Shown one piece after another: positions 45,030 to 55,042 of a stretch of 64,000 nucleotides of DNA (positions are counted from its first letter, which is position 1; each line of letters opens with the position of its first letter). The stretch comes from Shimia sp. R9_2 (GTDB lineage Bacteria; Pseudomonadota; Alphaproteobacteria; Rhodobacterales; Rhodobacteraceae): assembly GCF_017743735.1 (NCBI RefSeq), contig NZ_JAGHRO010000003.1, forward strand, positions 248,001-312,000, read 5' to 3'. The translations under genes were made by a program, and so were the position numbers. The notes under the pieces were generated by a model. The model saw only the letters and a list, made by a program, of their open reading frames with translations, did no database searches and had not been told where the DNA came from.

Positions 45030-45051
45030 GTTAACGCATCGGCGCGTTAAC
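45030..45051. promoter_or_regulatory. Inverted repeat GTTAACGC-N6-GCGTTAAC
   Basis: Perfect 8-bp arms 6 nt apart in the 235-bp divergent region between the PAS gene and yicC. This is typical of a dimeric regulator site. Which gene it controls, and by what protein, is unknown. Confidence 0.45.
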
Positions 45052-45111
45052 ATTGCTCTTCAGCTCAGAATAGATTTAGGTGCAGCAATAGCTTAGCGGC
45101 AGGAGGATCTG

Positions 45112-46002
45112 ATGCTGGAGTCAATGACAGGATATGCGTCCCTAAAGGGAGACGCGCTGGGACACAGCTGGACGTGGGATCTGCGCAGTGTGAATGCCAA
45201 GGGGTTGGACCTGCGTCTGCGGGTGCCTGACTGGATTGAGGGGCTGGAGCCAGCGGTGCGCGGCGCTTTGTCCAAGGCGCTGTCACGCGGGAGCGTGAAC
45301 CTGTCGCTGCGTGTTCAGAAAGAAGAAGAGCAGGGCGCGCTGTCGGTGAACGCCGGACAGCTGGTCGCCGTGCTGAGTGCGATCAAGACGGCAGAGGCAC
45401 AGGCGGCAGAAGCCGGTGTGACACTCGCGCCGTCAAAGGCCAGCGATGTACTGGGCATCCGGGGCGTGTTGGAAACCACCTCTGAGGAGACCGACACCAA
45501 AGCGCTGTTGCAGGCGCTGATGGCGGAGGTCCCGGCGCTGCTTGAGAGCTTCAAGGCGATGCGCCAACAAGAAGGTCAAGCGCTTCAGGCCGTGTTGATG
45601 GATCAGCTCAGCCAGATTGAAACACTGACCGCACAGGCTGCGGAGGCGGCAGAGGCGCGGCGGGCCGAAAGCGCGGACACCCTGCGCAGCAATCTGGCGC
45701 GGGTTCTTGAGAACAGTGATGGAGCTGATGAAGCTCGGGTGGCACAAGAGCTGGCGATGCTGGCCGTGAAATCCGACGTTATGGAAGAGCTGGACCGGCT
45801 GCGCGCCCATGTTGAGGCTGCGCGCGGGCTGATCGAAACCGGAAGCCCGATTGGCCGCAAACTCGATTTTCTGATGCAGGAATTCAACCGTGAGGCCAAT
45901 ACGCTCTGTTCCAAGGCGCAATCGGTGGATTTGACGCGGATTGGGCTGGACCTCAAAGCCGTGATAGATCAGATGCGGGAACAGGTTCAAAACGTGGAAT
46001 GA
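45112..46002 (+). CDS. yicC: YicC family endoribonuclease-like protein
   Basis: 296 aa. YicC/YloC-family proteins are cytosolic RNA-degradation factors in bacteria. Opening [18 protein letters not shown] and the C-terminal [47 protein letters not shown] match the family signature. It is 4 nt upstream of gmk, the widespread yicC-gmk pairing. Confidence 0.93.
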   Translation: MLESMTGYASLKGDALGHSWTWDLRSVNAKGLDLRLRVPDWIEGLEPAVRGALSKALSRGSVNLSLRVQKEEEQGALSVNAGQLVAVLSAIKTAEAQAAEAGVTLAPSKASDVLGIRGVLETTSEETDTKALLQALMAEVPALLESFKAMRQQEGQALQAVLMDQLSQIETLTAQAAEAAEARRAESADTLRSNLARVLENSDGADEARVAQELAMLAVKSDVMEELDRLRAHVEAARGLIETGSPIGRKLDFLMQEFNREANTLCSKAQSVDLTRIGLDLKAVIDQMREQVQNVE

Positions 46003-46006
46003 GACT

Positions 46007-46648
46007 ATGAGCAACAGACGCGGCCTTCTGATCATTTTGTCGAGCCCCTCCGGCGCAGGGAAATCAACGCTGGCGCGGCGCCTGATGGCCTGGGATCCTG
46101 GCCTGAAGTTTTCGGTTTCTGCCACCACGCGCGCGCCGCGCCCCGGCGAGGAGCACGGGCGCGAATACTTCTTCATGAAAGAAGATGCATTCAAGGCGCA
46201 GGTGGCGGAAGGACAGATGCTGGAGCACGCACACGTCTTCGGGAATTTCTACGGCTCTCCGGCGGGCCCTGTGAAAGAGACCATCGATTCCGGTCAGGAT
46301 GTGCTGTTTGACGTGGATTGGCAGGGCGAGATCCAGATCCGCAATTCGGATCTCGGCAAACACGCGCTGTCGATCTTTATCCTGCCGCCAAGCATTGTTG
46401 AGCTGCGCCGCCGTCTGGAAACCCGCGCGCAGGACAGTGAAGATGTGATCGCCAAGCGGATGCTCAAGAGCTGGGATGAGATCAGCCACTGGGGCTATTA
46501 TGACTATGTGCTGGTAAATGATGATCTGGATGAGACTGAAGCGCGCTTGAAAACCATTGTCGAAGCCGAGCGCATGCGCCGGATTCAGCAGCCGGAGCTG
46601 CAGGACCATGTGCGCCAGTTGCAGATGCAGTTTGAGGAGATGTCCTGA
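46007..46648 (+). CDS. gmk: Guanylate kinase
   Basis: 213 aa. It phosphorylates GMP to GDP. P-loop [15 protein letters not shown] near residue 12; GMP-binding stretch [35 protein letters not shown]. Coupled to yicC and, by a TGATG overlap, to the carbonic-anhydrase-like gene. Confidence 0.97.
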   Translation: MSNRRGLLIILSSPSGAGKSTLARRLMAWDPGLKFSVSATTRAPRPGEEHGREYFFMKEDAFKAQVAEGQMLEHAHVFGNFYGSPAGPVKETIDSGQDVLFDVDWQGEIQIRNSDLGKHALSIFILPPSIVELRRRLETRAQDSEDVIAKRMLKSWDEISHWGYYDYVLVNDDLDETEARLKTIVEAERMRRIQQPELQDHVRQLQMQFEEMS

Positions 46649-47169
46649 TGGCGATTTACGAGCTGGATGGGGTGCAGCCGCAGCAGGACGAGAACAGCTG
46701 GTGCGCGCCGGATGCCAATCTGATCGGCAATGTGGTGTTGGAAGCCGGTGCTTCGGTCTGGTTTGGCAGCACGTTGCGCGGTGACAACGAGGAAATCCGT
46801 GTTGGCGCGGGCTCCAATGTGCAGGAAAACTGCGTGCTGCATACGGATATGGGCTTTCCGCTTTCGATCGGCGCTGGATGCACGATTGGCCATAAGGTGA
46901 TGCTGCATGGCTGCACCATCGGCGAGAACAGCCTGATCGGCATGGGCGCAATCGTTTTGAATGGGGCCAAGATTGGCAAGAACTGCCTGATCGGTGCAGG
47001 GACGTTGATCCCGGAAGGCAAAGAAATCCCGGATGGCAGCCTTGTGATGGGCACGCCAGGCAAGGTGGTGCGCGCGTTGGATGAGGCGGCGATTGCCAAG
47101 CTGCGGCTGTCGGCGCTGCATTATCAGGAGAACTTCCTGCGCTACAAAACGGGGCTGCGCGAAATCTGA
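46648..47169 (+). CDS. Gamma carbonic anhydrase family protein
   Basis: 173 aa, left-handed beta-helix of hexapeptide repeats ([44 protein letters not shown]). The zinc His residues expected in gamma anhydrases are visible in GHKVMLHG and upstream VLHTDMG. Activity is unproven for many members. It overlaps gmk by 1 nt. Confidence 0.9.
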   Translation: MAIYELDGVQPQQDENSWCAPDANLIGNVVLEAGASVWFGSTLRGDNEEIRVGAGSNVQENCVLHTDMGFPLSIGAGCTIGHKVMLHGCTIGENSLIGMGAIVLNGAKIGKNCLIGAGTLIPEGKEIPDGSLVMGTPGKVVRALDEAAIAKLRLSALHYQENFLRYKTGLREI

Positions 47170-47214
47170 CGCGTGGGCGGTGAAATATGACAAAGCTGGC
47201 TTTGCTGGCCGGGT

Positions 47215-47232
47215 TTGTCATATCTCTGTTAC
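47215..47232 (+). promoter_or_regulatory. Pho box upstream of phoR
   Basis: TTGTCAT (47215-47221) and CTGTTAC (47226-47232) are 11 bp apart, as in PhoB sites. The upstream half also forms an inverted repeat with ATATGACAAA at 47185-47194. phoR starts 69 nt on. Confidence 0.6.
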
Positions 47233-47301
47233 AAATCTGCGGTTTGAGCCTTGCAAGTGCGCCATGCCGGATTGGCGCGGTGTTTGAGGCAGGGAGTCGA
47301 C

Positions 47302-48390
47302 ATGCAGCGTGAGTTTTACAGGTCTTATCTGGAGGCCATCCCGCTACCGGCGGTGCTGGTGGACAGCCGCGCCCGGATCATTGGCGGCAATGCGGCGGCG
47401 GTGAAGCTGAACCCGCATGCGGATGGGGATCGCCCCCTGATCCTGGTGTTTCGTCAGCCGAGCCTGAACACGGCGGTTGAGGACTGTCTGCGCGAGGGCG
47501 AAGCGCAGCGCGCGATCTATTTGCACAGCGAAGGCCCGCAGGAACACCGCTATGATGTGACCTGCTCCCCTGTGACACTGACACCTGATGACAGCGGCCC
47601 TCGGGGTTTGCGACTGCCGCAAGGCGGGCAGAGCTTCAAAGGTGTGCTGATCTGCTTTCAGGACGTCACGGAAATGCAGCAGCTCGATCAGATGCGTCGC
47701 GACTTTGTGGCCAATGTGAGTCACGAGCTGCGCACGCCGCTGACCGCAATCCTTGGATTCGTTGAGACCCTGCAAGGGCCTGCGCGGGCGGATCCCAAGG
47801 CGCAGGACCGTTTCCTTGGCATCATGTCGGCAGAAGCAAGCCGGATGAACCGCCTTGTGGGGGATCTGCTGTCTTTGAGCCGTGTGGAAGAGGTTTCACG
47901 GATGCGGCCCACGGATCCGGTGGATCTGGATCAGGTGGTCCGCTCTGTGCTGCAAAATCTTGGGCCAATGGCAGAAGACAACGATTGCGCGCTGATCTAT
48001 GAGCGGGAGCGCGATCCGGCCGTGGTGGCAGGCGATGCGGATCAGCTTTTGCAGGTTGTCACAAACCTTGTGGAGAACGCGCTGAAATACGGCGGGAACG
48101 GCACGCAGGTGACTGTGACCCTCAAAGAGCGCAGCAATAGCAATGGCGTGATGGGGCCAGGCTTTGCGCTGGCGGTCAAAGATGACGGTCCGGGAATCGA
48201 CTCTGTGCACATTGCACGTTTAACGGAGCGTTTTTACCGGATCGACTCTCATAGGTCGCGGGAAATGGGCGGAACCGGCCTTGGACTCGCAATTGTAAAA
48301 CACATTATTAACCGTCACCGGGGGCGTCTGCAGATCGACAGCGTGGTGGGTAAAGGTAGTGTTTTCAAGGTGTTGCTTCCGCTGCGTTAA
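47302..48390 (+). CDS. phoR: Phosphate-regulon sensor histidine kinase PhoR
   Basis: 362 aa. PAS-like domain (residues 8-105: PLPAVLVDSRARIIGGNAAA), HisKA with phospho-His141 (FVANVSHELRTPLTAILGF) and HATPase_c (NLVENALKYGG, DDGPGI, GGTGLGLAIVK). No membrane helices are seen, so this is a soluble or peripheral version: E. coli PhoR has an N-terminal membrane anchor. Start ATG 47302 has GGGAG upstream. The gene is separated from phoB by the whole pst-phoU block, but they are a cognate pair. Confidence 0.93.
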   Translation: MQREFYRSYLEAIPLPAVLVDSRARIIGGNAAAVKLNPHADGDRPLILVFRQPSLNTAVEDCLREGEAQRAIYLHSEGPQEHRYDVTCSPVTLTPDDSGPRGLRLPQGGQSFKGVLICFQDVTEMQQLDQMRRDFVANVSHELRTPLTAILGFVETLQGPARADPKAQDRFLGIMSAEASRMNRLVGDLLSLSRVEEVSRMRPTDPVDLDQVVRSVLQNLGPMAEDNDCALIYERERDPAVVAGDADQLLQVVTNLVENALKYGGNGTQVTVTLKERSNSNGVMGPGFALAVKDDGPGIDSVHIARLTERFYRIDSHRSREMGGTGLGLAIVKHIINRHRGRLQIDSVVGKGSVFKVLLPLR

Positions 48391-48437
48391 CTTTTACCTA
48401 ACGTCTTTTTTGCGCAAAAGACATATTTTCTGGCCCA

Positions 48438-48466
48438 CTGTCATACAGCTGTTACATAGCCGTCAC
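48438..48466 (+). promoter_or_regulatory. Triple Pho box before pstS
   Basis: CTGTCAT (48438), CTGTTAC (48449) and CCGTCAC (48460) are spaced exactly 11 bp, a PhoB binding array 78 nt before the pstS ATG. It should drive the pst operon under phosphate starvation. Confidence 0.88.
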
Positions 48467-48543
48467 AAAAGCTTCGAACAGGCGCATTAGACCGCGTCGT
48501 GAGACTGACAACGACACAGTCCACAACACATGGAGTTAAATTA

Positions 48544-49581
48544 ATGTCTGTCAAACTGACTGCCTCTGCTCTGGCCATCGCGGCCGTTGCTGCCACTTCT
48601 GCCGCCGCGCGTGACCAAGTTCAGGTCGCCGGTTCCTCCACGGTTCTGCCTTACGCTTCCATCGTTGCAGAAGCTTTCGGCGAAAACTTCGACTTCCCAA
48701 CCCCGGTTGTTGAATCCGGTGGGTCTTCCGCAGGTCTGAAGCGCTTCTGCCAGGGTGTTGGCACCGAGCACACCGACGTTGCAAACGCGTCCCGCAAAAT
48801 CCGCGACAAAGAAATCAAAGCCTGTGCCGAGAACGGTGTGACCGACATCATCGAAGTGCGCATCGGTTATGACGGCATCGTGTTTGCTTCCCAGCTGAAC
48901 GGCCCTGAGTATGTGGCTTTCACGCAGTCTGACATCTTCAACGCGCTGGCACCAAAAGTGATGGTTGACGGCAAGCTGGTTGATAACCCGCATAAGAAAT
49001 GGTCCGACTTCAACGCTGACCTGCCAGCAGAAGACATCCTGGCGTTCATCCCAGGCACCAAGCACGGCACCCGCGAAGTGTTCGAAGAGAAAGTTGTTGC
49101 AGCGGGCTGTGAAGCCACTGGCGCTTTTGAAGCGATGATGGCGGCTGGCATGTCTGAGGACGATGCAGAAGACGCATGTCTGGAAGTGATGTCTGACGGC
49201 CGCGCCGTGGACATTGACGGTGACTACACCGAGACTCTGGCATCCATCGACGCCAACGCAAACGGCATCGGCGTGTTCGGCCTGGCGTTCTATGAGAACA
49301 ACACCGACAAGCTGAAAGTGGCGACAATGGCGGGCGTTGAGCCTTCCACCGAAACCATCTCCACCGGTGAATACCCTGTATCCCGCCCGCTGTTCTTCTA
49401 CGTGAAGAAAGCGCACATCGGCGTGATCCCAGGCCTGAAAGAATATGCTGAGTTCTTCATCTCCGATGAGATCGCAGGCGGCGACGGCCCTCTGGCAGAG
49501 TACGGCCTCGTGTCCGACCCAGCACTGGTTGAAACTCAGGATGCAGTTGCTGCTGAGAAAACCATGGGTGGCGACAGCTAA
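48544..49581 (+). CDS. pstS: Phosphate ABC transporter substrate-binding protein PstS
   Basis: 345 aa, periplasmic. Signal peptide 1-20 (MSVKLTASALAIAAVAATSA), then RDQVQVAGSSTVLPYASIVAEAF, the PstS phosphate-pocket motif, and VVESGGSSAGLKRFCQGVG. Start ATG 48544 fits the Pho-box promoter. Codon use is strongly optimised, suiting a highly expressed binding protein. It is followed by a hairpin before pstC. Confidence 0.96.
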   Translation: MSVKLTASALAIAAVAATSAAARDQVQVAGSSTVLPYASIVAEAFGENFDFPTPVVESGGSSAGLKRFCQGVGTEHTDVANASRKIRDKEIKACAENGVTDIIEVRIGYDGIVFASQLNGPEYVAFTQSDIFNALAPKVMVDGKLVDNPHKKWSDFNADLPAEDILAFIPGTKHGTREVFEEKVVAAGCEATGAFEAMMAAGMSEDDAEDACLEVMSDGRAVDIDGDYTETLASIDANANGIGVFGLAFYENNTDKLKVATMAGVEPSTETISTGEYPVSRPLFFYVKKAHIGVIPGLKEYAEFFISDEIAGGDGPLAEYGLVSDPALVETQDAVAAEKTMGGDS

Positions 49582-49609
49582 TCCGACCTGAGTGTCGATG
49601 AAACAAATT

Positions 49610-49636
49610 GAGGCGGCGCCCGTCGCCGCCTCTTTT
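49610..49636 (+). terminator. Attenuating terminator between pstS and pstC
   Basis: GAGGCGGCG-CCCGT-CGCCGCCTC followed by TTTTCC. It probably lowers pstC and downstream expression relative to pstS. Confidence 0.8.
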
Positions 49637-49671
49637 CCAATTTGTCTTGGAATAAGACTACTGGGGGACCC

Positions 49672-51144
49672 ATGCCTGTAATTTGGCTCTGTGTGATTGT
49701 GCTGGCGATATCCATCGTCGGCTTTATTTTTGGGAGACAGCGCGCGTTGAGCAGCGCTGGTGGTGACGCGCGAAATCTCCATTCCCTGCCGAACTACTAC
49801 GGCTGGAATGTGTTTATGAAAGTCGTGGCCCCCGCGTTCGGGTTGATGATCGTTTGGCTGATTGCTCAGCCACTTGTCGTCCAGAACAGCATTTCCGGTA
49901 TGATCCCTGAAACCGAGATCAAAGAAGGCTCCAGCATTGGCCTCGTGATGGCCGAGGTGCGCCGCACCGCGGACGGGCTGAACAACGCGGTGGCCGCCGG
50001 TGTGATCTCTCAGGATCTCTCAAACGATCCGGGTGCCGATGTTGAGGCGCTGACCGCCAGCTTGAAAGAGGCGGGGCAGGTTGTGACCTCCACCATCACC
50101 CAGCCAATTCTACTGGCCGCACAGGCCTACCGCACCATGACCAACACCGGCAGCCTGATTTTGGCCGCACTGGTGCTTCTGGTTTCGCTGGGTGCCGCGG
50201 GCTTTGCCGTGCGTCAGGCCGACAAGGACTACAAAGCGCGCAATGTGGTTGAGCAGGGCGTTCTGGCGCTGCTGATGGCGGCGGCCTCTGTCGCGATCCT
50301 CACCACCATTGGCATCGTGCTGTCGCTGGTGTTCAACACCGCCGAATTCTTCCGCCTCTATCCGGCGGCGGACTTCTTCACGCTACTGGAATGGGCGCCA
50401 AGCTTCTCCGGCCGTGGTGGCGCCTCCAAGCTGGGCATCCTGCCACTGCTGTGGGGGACGATCTATATTTCGATCATCGCGCTTCTGGTGGCTGTGCCGA
50501 TTGGCCTGTTCGCTGCGGTATACTTGTCTGAATATGCCACGCCACGTGTGCGCGGCATTGCCAAGCCGCTGCTGGAGATCCTCGCGGGTATCCCGACCAT
50601 CGTTTACGGTCTCTTCGCTCTGCTGACCATCGGGCCGCTACTGGTTTCCGTGTTTGGCGAAGATGGCGCGGGCTGGATGAGCGGCGGTCGCGCGGTGATG
50701 ACCGCTGGTATTGCGATGGGCATCATGCTGATCCCATTTGTGAGCTCGCTGTCTGATGACATCATCAATGCTGTGCCTCAGGCGATGCGTGACGGCTCCT
50801 ATGGTCTGGGCGCAACCCAGTCTGAGACCATCAAACAGGTGATCCTGCCAGCCGCATTGCCGGGCATCGTCGGCGCGATCCTTCTGGCTGCAAGCCGCGC
50901 GATTGGCGAGACCATGATTGTGGTGATGGGGGCAGGGGCCGCTGCACGGCTATCCCTCAACCCGTTTGAGGCGATGACCACCGTGACCGCCAAGATCGTC
51001 TCTCAGTTGACCGGAGACTCCGACTTTGCCTCCCCTGAGGCGCTGGTGGCCTTTGCCCTAGGGATCTCACTTTTTGTTCTGACTTTGGGGCTGAACGTCT
51101 TTGCCCTCTACATCGTCCGTAAGTATCGGGAGCAGTACGAATGA
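49672..51144 (+). CDS. pstC: Phosphate ABC transporter permease PstC
   Basis: 490 aa, longer than E. coli PstC (319) owing to an N-terminal extension with extra TM helices and a soluble region (about 30-230). The C-terminal permease core has LPLLWGTIYISIIALLVAVPIG and the EAA motif region QAMRDGSYGLGATQSETI. Start ATG 49672 (MPVIWLCVIVLAISI) has GGGGG upstream. It overlaps pstA by 4 nt. Confidence 0.95.
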   Translation: MPVIWLCVIVLAISIVGFIFGRQRALSSAGGDARNLHSLPNYYGWNVFMKVVAPAFGLMIVWLIAQPLVVQNSISGMIPETEIKEGSSIGLVMAEVRRTADGLNNAVAAGVISQDLSNDPGADVEALTASLKEAGQVVTSTITQPILLAAQAYRTMTNTGSLILAALVLLVSLGAAGFAVRQADKDYKARNVVEQGVLALLMAAASVAILTTIGIVLSLVFNTAEFFRLYPAADFFTLLEWAPSFSGRGGASKLGILPLLWGTIYISIIALLVAVPIGLFAAVYLSEYATPRVRGIAKPLLEILAGIPTIVYGLFALLTIGPLLVSVFGEDGAGWMSGGRAVMTAGIAMGIMLIPFVSSLSDDIINAVPQAMRDGSYGLGATQSETIKQVILPAALPGIVGAILLAASRAIGETMIVVMGAGAAARLSLNPFEAMTTVTAKIVSQLTGDSDFASPEALVAFALGISLFVLTLGLNVFALYIVRKYREQYE

Positions 51145-52496
51145 CCGACGCAAGCCTTCCCACAGGCGGCGCAAAGCCGCAGTCCGGCTCGCTCACGACC
51201 GTGGATGCGCGCACCAAGAAGCGCAATGCCGCTGAGAAACGCTTCCGCGCCTATGGTGTCGCGGCGATTTCGACAGGCATCCTATTTCTGATCGTGCTGC
51301 TGTTTTCCATCGTAACAAGCGGTATTGGCGCTTTCCAGCAGACCTTCATCACGGTGCCGGTCTATCTGGATGAAGCCAAGCTCGACAAAAAGGGCAACCG
51401 CAACATTGACGACATCAAGAAGGTTTCAACCTTCGGCTATAACCCGCTGATTCAAAAGGCGGTTCTGAAATCTGTGCAGGATGCGGGCATCGAAACACCG
51501 CTGACCAAATCCAAACAGATGAAGGCGCTGATTTCGGCCTCTGCAGCTGGTCAGGTGCGCGCGGCTGTGATCGACAATCCGGCGCTGATTGGTCAGACTG
51601 TTGAGTTCAAGTTCCTCGCTTCCAGCCGCGTTGACGGCTATCTGAAGGACCGCGTGAAGCGTGAACATCTGGCGCGTGACAAGAACATCGACGCAGAGCA
51701 CCTCGACATCGTGGATGGGCTTCAGGACGCGGGCGTTCTCGCAAAAACATTCAACCCGGCCTTCATCTTCGGCGCGGATGCATCCGAAAGCCGCGCAGAG
51801 CAAGCGGGTATCGGTGTCGCCATGCTGGGCTCGCTCTTCATGATGTTTGTGGTGCTGTTCCTGGCGCTGCCATTGGGCGTGGCCGCTTCGATCTATCTTG
51901 AGGAATTTGCGCCTAAGAACCGCCTGACAGATCTGATCGAGGTGAATATCTCCAACCTCGCAGCGGTGCCTTCCATCGTGTTCGGTATCCTTGGTCTGGC
52001 GGTCTTCATCCAGTTCATGCACCTGCCGCAATCCGCGCCACTGGTAGGGGGGCTGGTGCTGACGCTGATGACCTTGCCGACCATCATCATCTCGACCCGC
52101 GCGTCGCTGAAATCCGTGCCGCCAAGCATCCGTGATGCAGCGCTGGGGGTAGGGGCCTCCAAGATGCAATCGGTCTTCCACCACGTGCTGCCACTGGCTG
52201 CGCCTGGCATCCTGACCGGCACCATCATTGGTCTGGCGCAGGCGCTTGGGGAAACCGCACCTCTGCTGCTGATCGGTATGGTGGGATACATTGCCTCGAA
52301 CGCGCCTGACGGCATTGCCAGCGGTCTGCTCGATCCGAATTCCGCGATGCCCGCGCAGATCTATGAATGGGCAAAACGGGCTGACCCGGCCTATTATGAA
52401 CGCGCCTGGGGCGGGATCATCATTCTGTTGGTCTTCCTCATCTCAATGAACACTCTCGCAGTCATCCTGCGCCGCCGGTTTGAGCGCCGTTGGTAA
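51141..52496 (+). CDS. pstA: Phosphate ABC transporter permease PstA
   Basis: 451 aa. Also longer than E. coli PstA (296): one TM helix (about 40-62) and a large periplasmic segment (residues about 70-220) precede the permease core, which begins at [28 protein letters not shown] and contains the EAA-loop [20 protein letters not shown]. Coupled to pstC by ATGA overlap. The extended form is common in alphaproteobacterial pst operons. Confidence 0.94.
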   Translation: MTDASLPTGGAKPQSGSLTTVDARTKKRNAAEKRFRAYGVAAISTGILFLIVLLFSIVTSGIGAFQQTFITVPVYLDEAKLDKKGNRNIDDIKKVSTFGYNPLIQKAVLKSVQDAGIETPLTKSKQMKALISASAAGQVRAAVIDNPALIGQTVEFKFLASSRVDGYLKDRVKREHLARDKNIDAEHLDIVDGLQDAGVLAKTFNPAFIFGADASESRAEQAGIGVAMLGSLFMMFVVLFLALPLGVAASIYLEEFAPKNRLTDLIEVNISNLAAVPSIVFGILGLAVFIQFMHLPQSAPLVGGLVLTLMTLPTIIISTRASLKSVPPSIRDAALGVGASKMQSVFHHVLPLAAPGILTGTIIGLAQALGETAPLLLIGMVGYIASNAPDGIASGLLDPNSAMPAQIYEWAKRADPAYYERAWGGIIILLVFLISMNTLAVILRRRFERRW

Positions 52497-52513
52497 GCAA
52501 AGGATTGAAACAC

Positions 52514-53311
52514 ATGTACGATCAAGCTGAACTGGGGGCCGCTGTGGACCAGAATTCAACCAAAATTTCCGCCCGTAACGTGCAGGTCTATTACGGCGAC
52601 ACCCATGCGATCAAAGACGTGAACGTCGATATCGACGCCAAAGCTGTGACCGCCTTCATCGGTCCGTCCGGTTGCGGCAAGTCCACTTTCCTGCGTTGTA
52701 TCAACCGGATGAACGACACAATTGATGTGTGCCGCGTGAAAGGCGACATCCTTATTGATGGCGAAGACATCTATGACAAGCGCGTCGATCCTGTGCAGCT
52801 GCGCGCCAAGGTCGGCATGGTGTTCCAGAAACCGAACCCGTTCCCAAAGTCGATCTATGACAACATCGCTTATGGCCCGCGCATCCACGGTCTCGCCAAG
52901 AACAAGGCAGATCTCGATGATATCGTTGAGAAATCCCTGCGCCGTGGTGCGATTTGGGATGAGGTGAAAGACCGTCTGCACGCGCCGGGCACCGGTTTGT
53001 CCGGTGGTCAGCAGCAGCGTCTGTGCATCGCACGCGCTGTGGCAACCGAGCCAGAAGTGCTGCTGATGGACGAGCCATGTTCTGCGCTTGACCCGATAGC
53101 AACCGCACAGGTCGAAGAGCTGATTGACGAGCTGCGCCACCAGTATTCCGTGGTGATCGTGACGCACTCCATGCAGCAGGCCGCGCGCGTCAGCCAAAAA
53201 ACCGCGTTCTTCCACCTGGGCAATCTGGTGGAATTTGGGGAGACCTCGCAGATCTTCACCAACCCAAAAGACGAACGCACCGAAAGCTATATCACTGGCC
53301 GGATCGGCTAA
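52514..53311 (+). CDS. pstB: Phosphate ABC transporter ATPase PstB
   Basis: 265 aa. Walker [19 protein letters not shown], signature [14 protein letters not shown], Walker [14 protein letters not shown]; the H-loop is in VTHSMQQA. It starts MYDQAELG at ATG 52514, the family start, rather than at an upstream in-frame GTG-like codon. It also couples import to PhoR-PhoU signalling. Confidence 0.97.
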   Translation: MYDQAELGAAVDQNSTKISARNVQVYYGDTHAIKDVNVDIDAKAVTAFIGPSGCGKSTFLRCINRMNDTIDVCRVKGDILIDGEDIYDKRVDPVQLRAKVGMVFQKPNPFPKSIYDNIAYGPRIHGLAKNKADLDDIVEKSLRRGAIWDEVKDRLHAPGTGLSGGQQQRLCIARAVATEPEVLLMDEPCSALDPIATAQVEELIDELRHQYSVVIVTHSMQQAARVSQKTAFFHLGNLVEFGETSQIFTNPKDERTESYITGRIG

Positions 53312-53323
53312 GGAGACTGGATT

Positions 53324-54019
53324 ATGAACGACCAACATATTGCCTCTGCCTTTGACCGTGACCTTGAGGGCATTCAGGCGCATGTGATGAAAATGGGCGG
53401 CCTTGTTGAGGCGGCGATCGGTGATGCGGCCACCTCCATGCAGAACCGCGACGAAGAGCTTGCAGCTGAAGTGCGCAAAGGCGACAAGGCGGTGGACGCG
53501 CTTGAGGATCTGATCAACGAGCAATGCGCCAATCTGATTGCGCTGCGTGCGCCAGCGGCTGTGGATTTGCGGGTTGTGCTGTCGGTGATGAAAATCGCCT
53601 CCAACCTGGAACGCATTGGCGACTATGCCAAAAACATGGCCAAGCGCACCGCGGTTCTGGTGCATATGGAGCAGGTTGAAGGCGCGCACAGCTCGCTGCG
53701 CCGGATGGCACAGGAAGTGCAGCTGATGCTCAAAGATGTGCTGGATGCCTTTATCCAGCGCGACGTTGCATTGGCCCAGGACGTGCTGGAGCGCGATCAG
53801 AACATCGACCAGATGTACAATGCGCTGTTCCGCGAATTCTTGACCTTCATGATGGAAGATCCGCGCCACATCACGCCCTGTATGCACCTGCATTTCATGG
53901 CAAAAAACACCGAGCGCATGGGCGACCATGTGACCGCGATTGCCGAACAGGTGATCTATCTGGTGACCGGCTCCATGCCGGAAGAAGCGCGCCCAAAGGC
54001 GACCCGACTGGACGCCTGA
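53324..54019 (+). CDS. phoU: Phosphate signalling protein PhoU
   Basis: 231 aa, two PhoU three-helix-bundle repeats (residues about 16-104 and 120-205), each with the E/DxxxD metal pattern (RIGDYAKNMAKRT; RMGDHVTAIAEQ). It represses PhoR-PhoB when phosphate is sufficient and restrains Pst. It starts 12 nt after pstB. Confidence 0.96.
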   Translation: MNDQHIASAFDRDLEGIQAHVMKMGGLVEAAIGDAATSMQNRDEELAAEVRKGDKAVDALEDLINEQCANLIALRAPAAVDLRVVLSVMKIASNLERIGDYAKNMAKRTAVLVHMEQVEGAHSSLRRMAQEVQLMLKDVLDAFIQRDVALAQDVLERDQNIDQMYNALFREFLTFMMEDPRHITPCMHLHFMAKNTERMGDHVTAIAEQVIYLVTGSMPEEARPKATRLDA

Positions 54020-54042
54020 CGGCGGTTTGAGAGGCAAAGCAG

Positions 54043-54732
54043 ATGGCAAAAGATCATCCCACAGTTCTCGTTGTAGAAGATGAGCCGGCGCAGCGCGAAG
54101 TGCTGAGCTACAACCTTCAAGCAGAGGGTTTTGACGTGGAGGCCGCCGCAGATGGCGATACGGCACTGCTGATGGTTCAGGAAGTGCTGCCGGATATTAT
54201 CGTGCTTGACTGGATGCTGCCGGGCACATCTGGCATCGAAATCTGTCGGCGTCTGAAAACGCGTGCGGAGACCAAAGACATTCCGGTGATCATGCTGTCT
54301 GCGCGCTCTGAAGAAGTGGACCGTGTCCGCGGGCTTGAAACCGGTGCGGATGATTATGTGGTCAAACCATACTCTGTGATGGAGCTGATGGCGCGGGTGC
54401 GCAACCAGCTGCGCCGTGTGCGGCCATCCTCGGTGGGCCAAACGCTGACCTATGAGGATATCATTCTGGACGCGGAAACCCATCGCGTGACGCGCTCTGA
54501 CGAAGCGCTGCGTTTGGGGCCAACCGAGTTCCGGCTGCTTGCGACCTTTATGGAGAAGCCGGGCCGGGTCTGGAGTCGGGAGCAGCTTCTGGATCGGGTT
54601 TGGGGCCGTGACATCTACGTCGATAGCCGCACGGTGGATGTGCATATCGGGCGGTTGCGTAAAGCGCTCTGTGTGCATGGCGGAGAAGATCCGCTGAGAA
54701 CAGTGCGCGGTGCAGGCTACGCGCTTGGGTGA
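54043..54732 (+). CDS. phoB: Phosphate regulon response regulator PhoB
   Basis: 229 aa. Receiver domain with the phospho-Asp at residue 56 (IIVLDWMLPG), acidic pocket VEDEP, and conserved Lys in VVKPYSVMEL. C-terminal OmpR-type winged helix (LRLGPTEFRLLATFMEKPG, TVDVHIGRLRKAL). It ends the pst-phoU unit and binds the Pho boxes listed here. Confidence 0.96.
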   Translation: MAKDHPTVLVVEDEPAQREVLSYNLQAEGFDVEAAADGDTALLMVQEVLPDIIVLDWMLPGTSGIEICRRLKTRAETKDIPVIMLSARSEEVDRVRGLETGADDYVVKPYSVMELMARVRNQLRRVRPSSVGQTLTYEDIILDAETHRVTRSDEALRLGPTEFRLLATFMEKPGRVWSREQLLDRVWGRDIYVDSRTVDVHIGRLRKALCVHGGEDPLRTVRGAGYALG

Positions 54733-55042
54733 TTTTCTTTTGTGTCATTAGATAGGCAGGGCGCGTTGAGGCGCGCCTTGTATGCGGTTGAGAATCAAGA
54801 GAAGTTCGGATGTTAGATTAAGTTTGGCTACGTGATCTGCGTTTCATATAATTGGTATTATGTAATTTTATGACGCACCAACGACCATGAAACCACCTCT
54901 GGACACATAACTGGGCTTTACTATAGCTTAAGGATTAGTTCGTGGGGATGAACGGTCCTGATGAAAACTCGAAATTCTGCCGAAATGAGCGCCCGTAGAC
55001 CGATCCGGCGCTTGTTCGTCTACTTGCCAAACGGATGCACGT
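54733..55042. other. Intergenic region phoB-luxR
   Basis: 310 bp without a gene. AGGGCGCG-TTGAGG-CGCGCCTT (about 54760-54781) is a hairpin with no T run, possibly ending phoB. AT-rich DNA around 54846-54871, including the imperfect dyad CATATAATTGGTATTATG, is the likely luxR promoter. Nothing else is supported. Confidence 0.5.

Noticed and set aside
47187-47312. 41-codon frame with a signal-like N-terminus before phoR
   Set aside because: It overlaps the Pho box and the phoR start, and its ribosome site is weak. It is more likely regulatory DNA than a gene.
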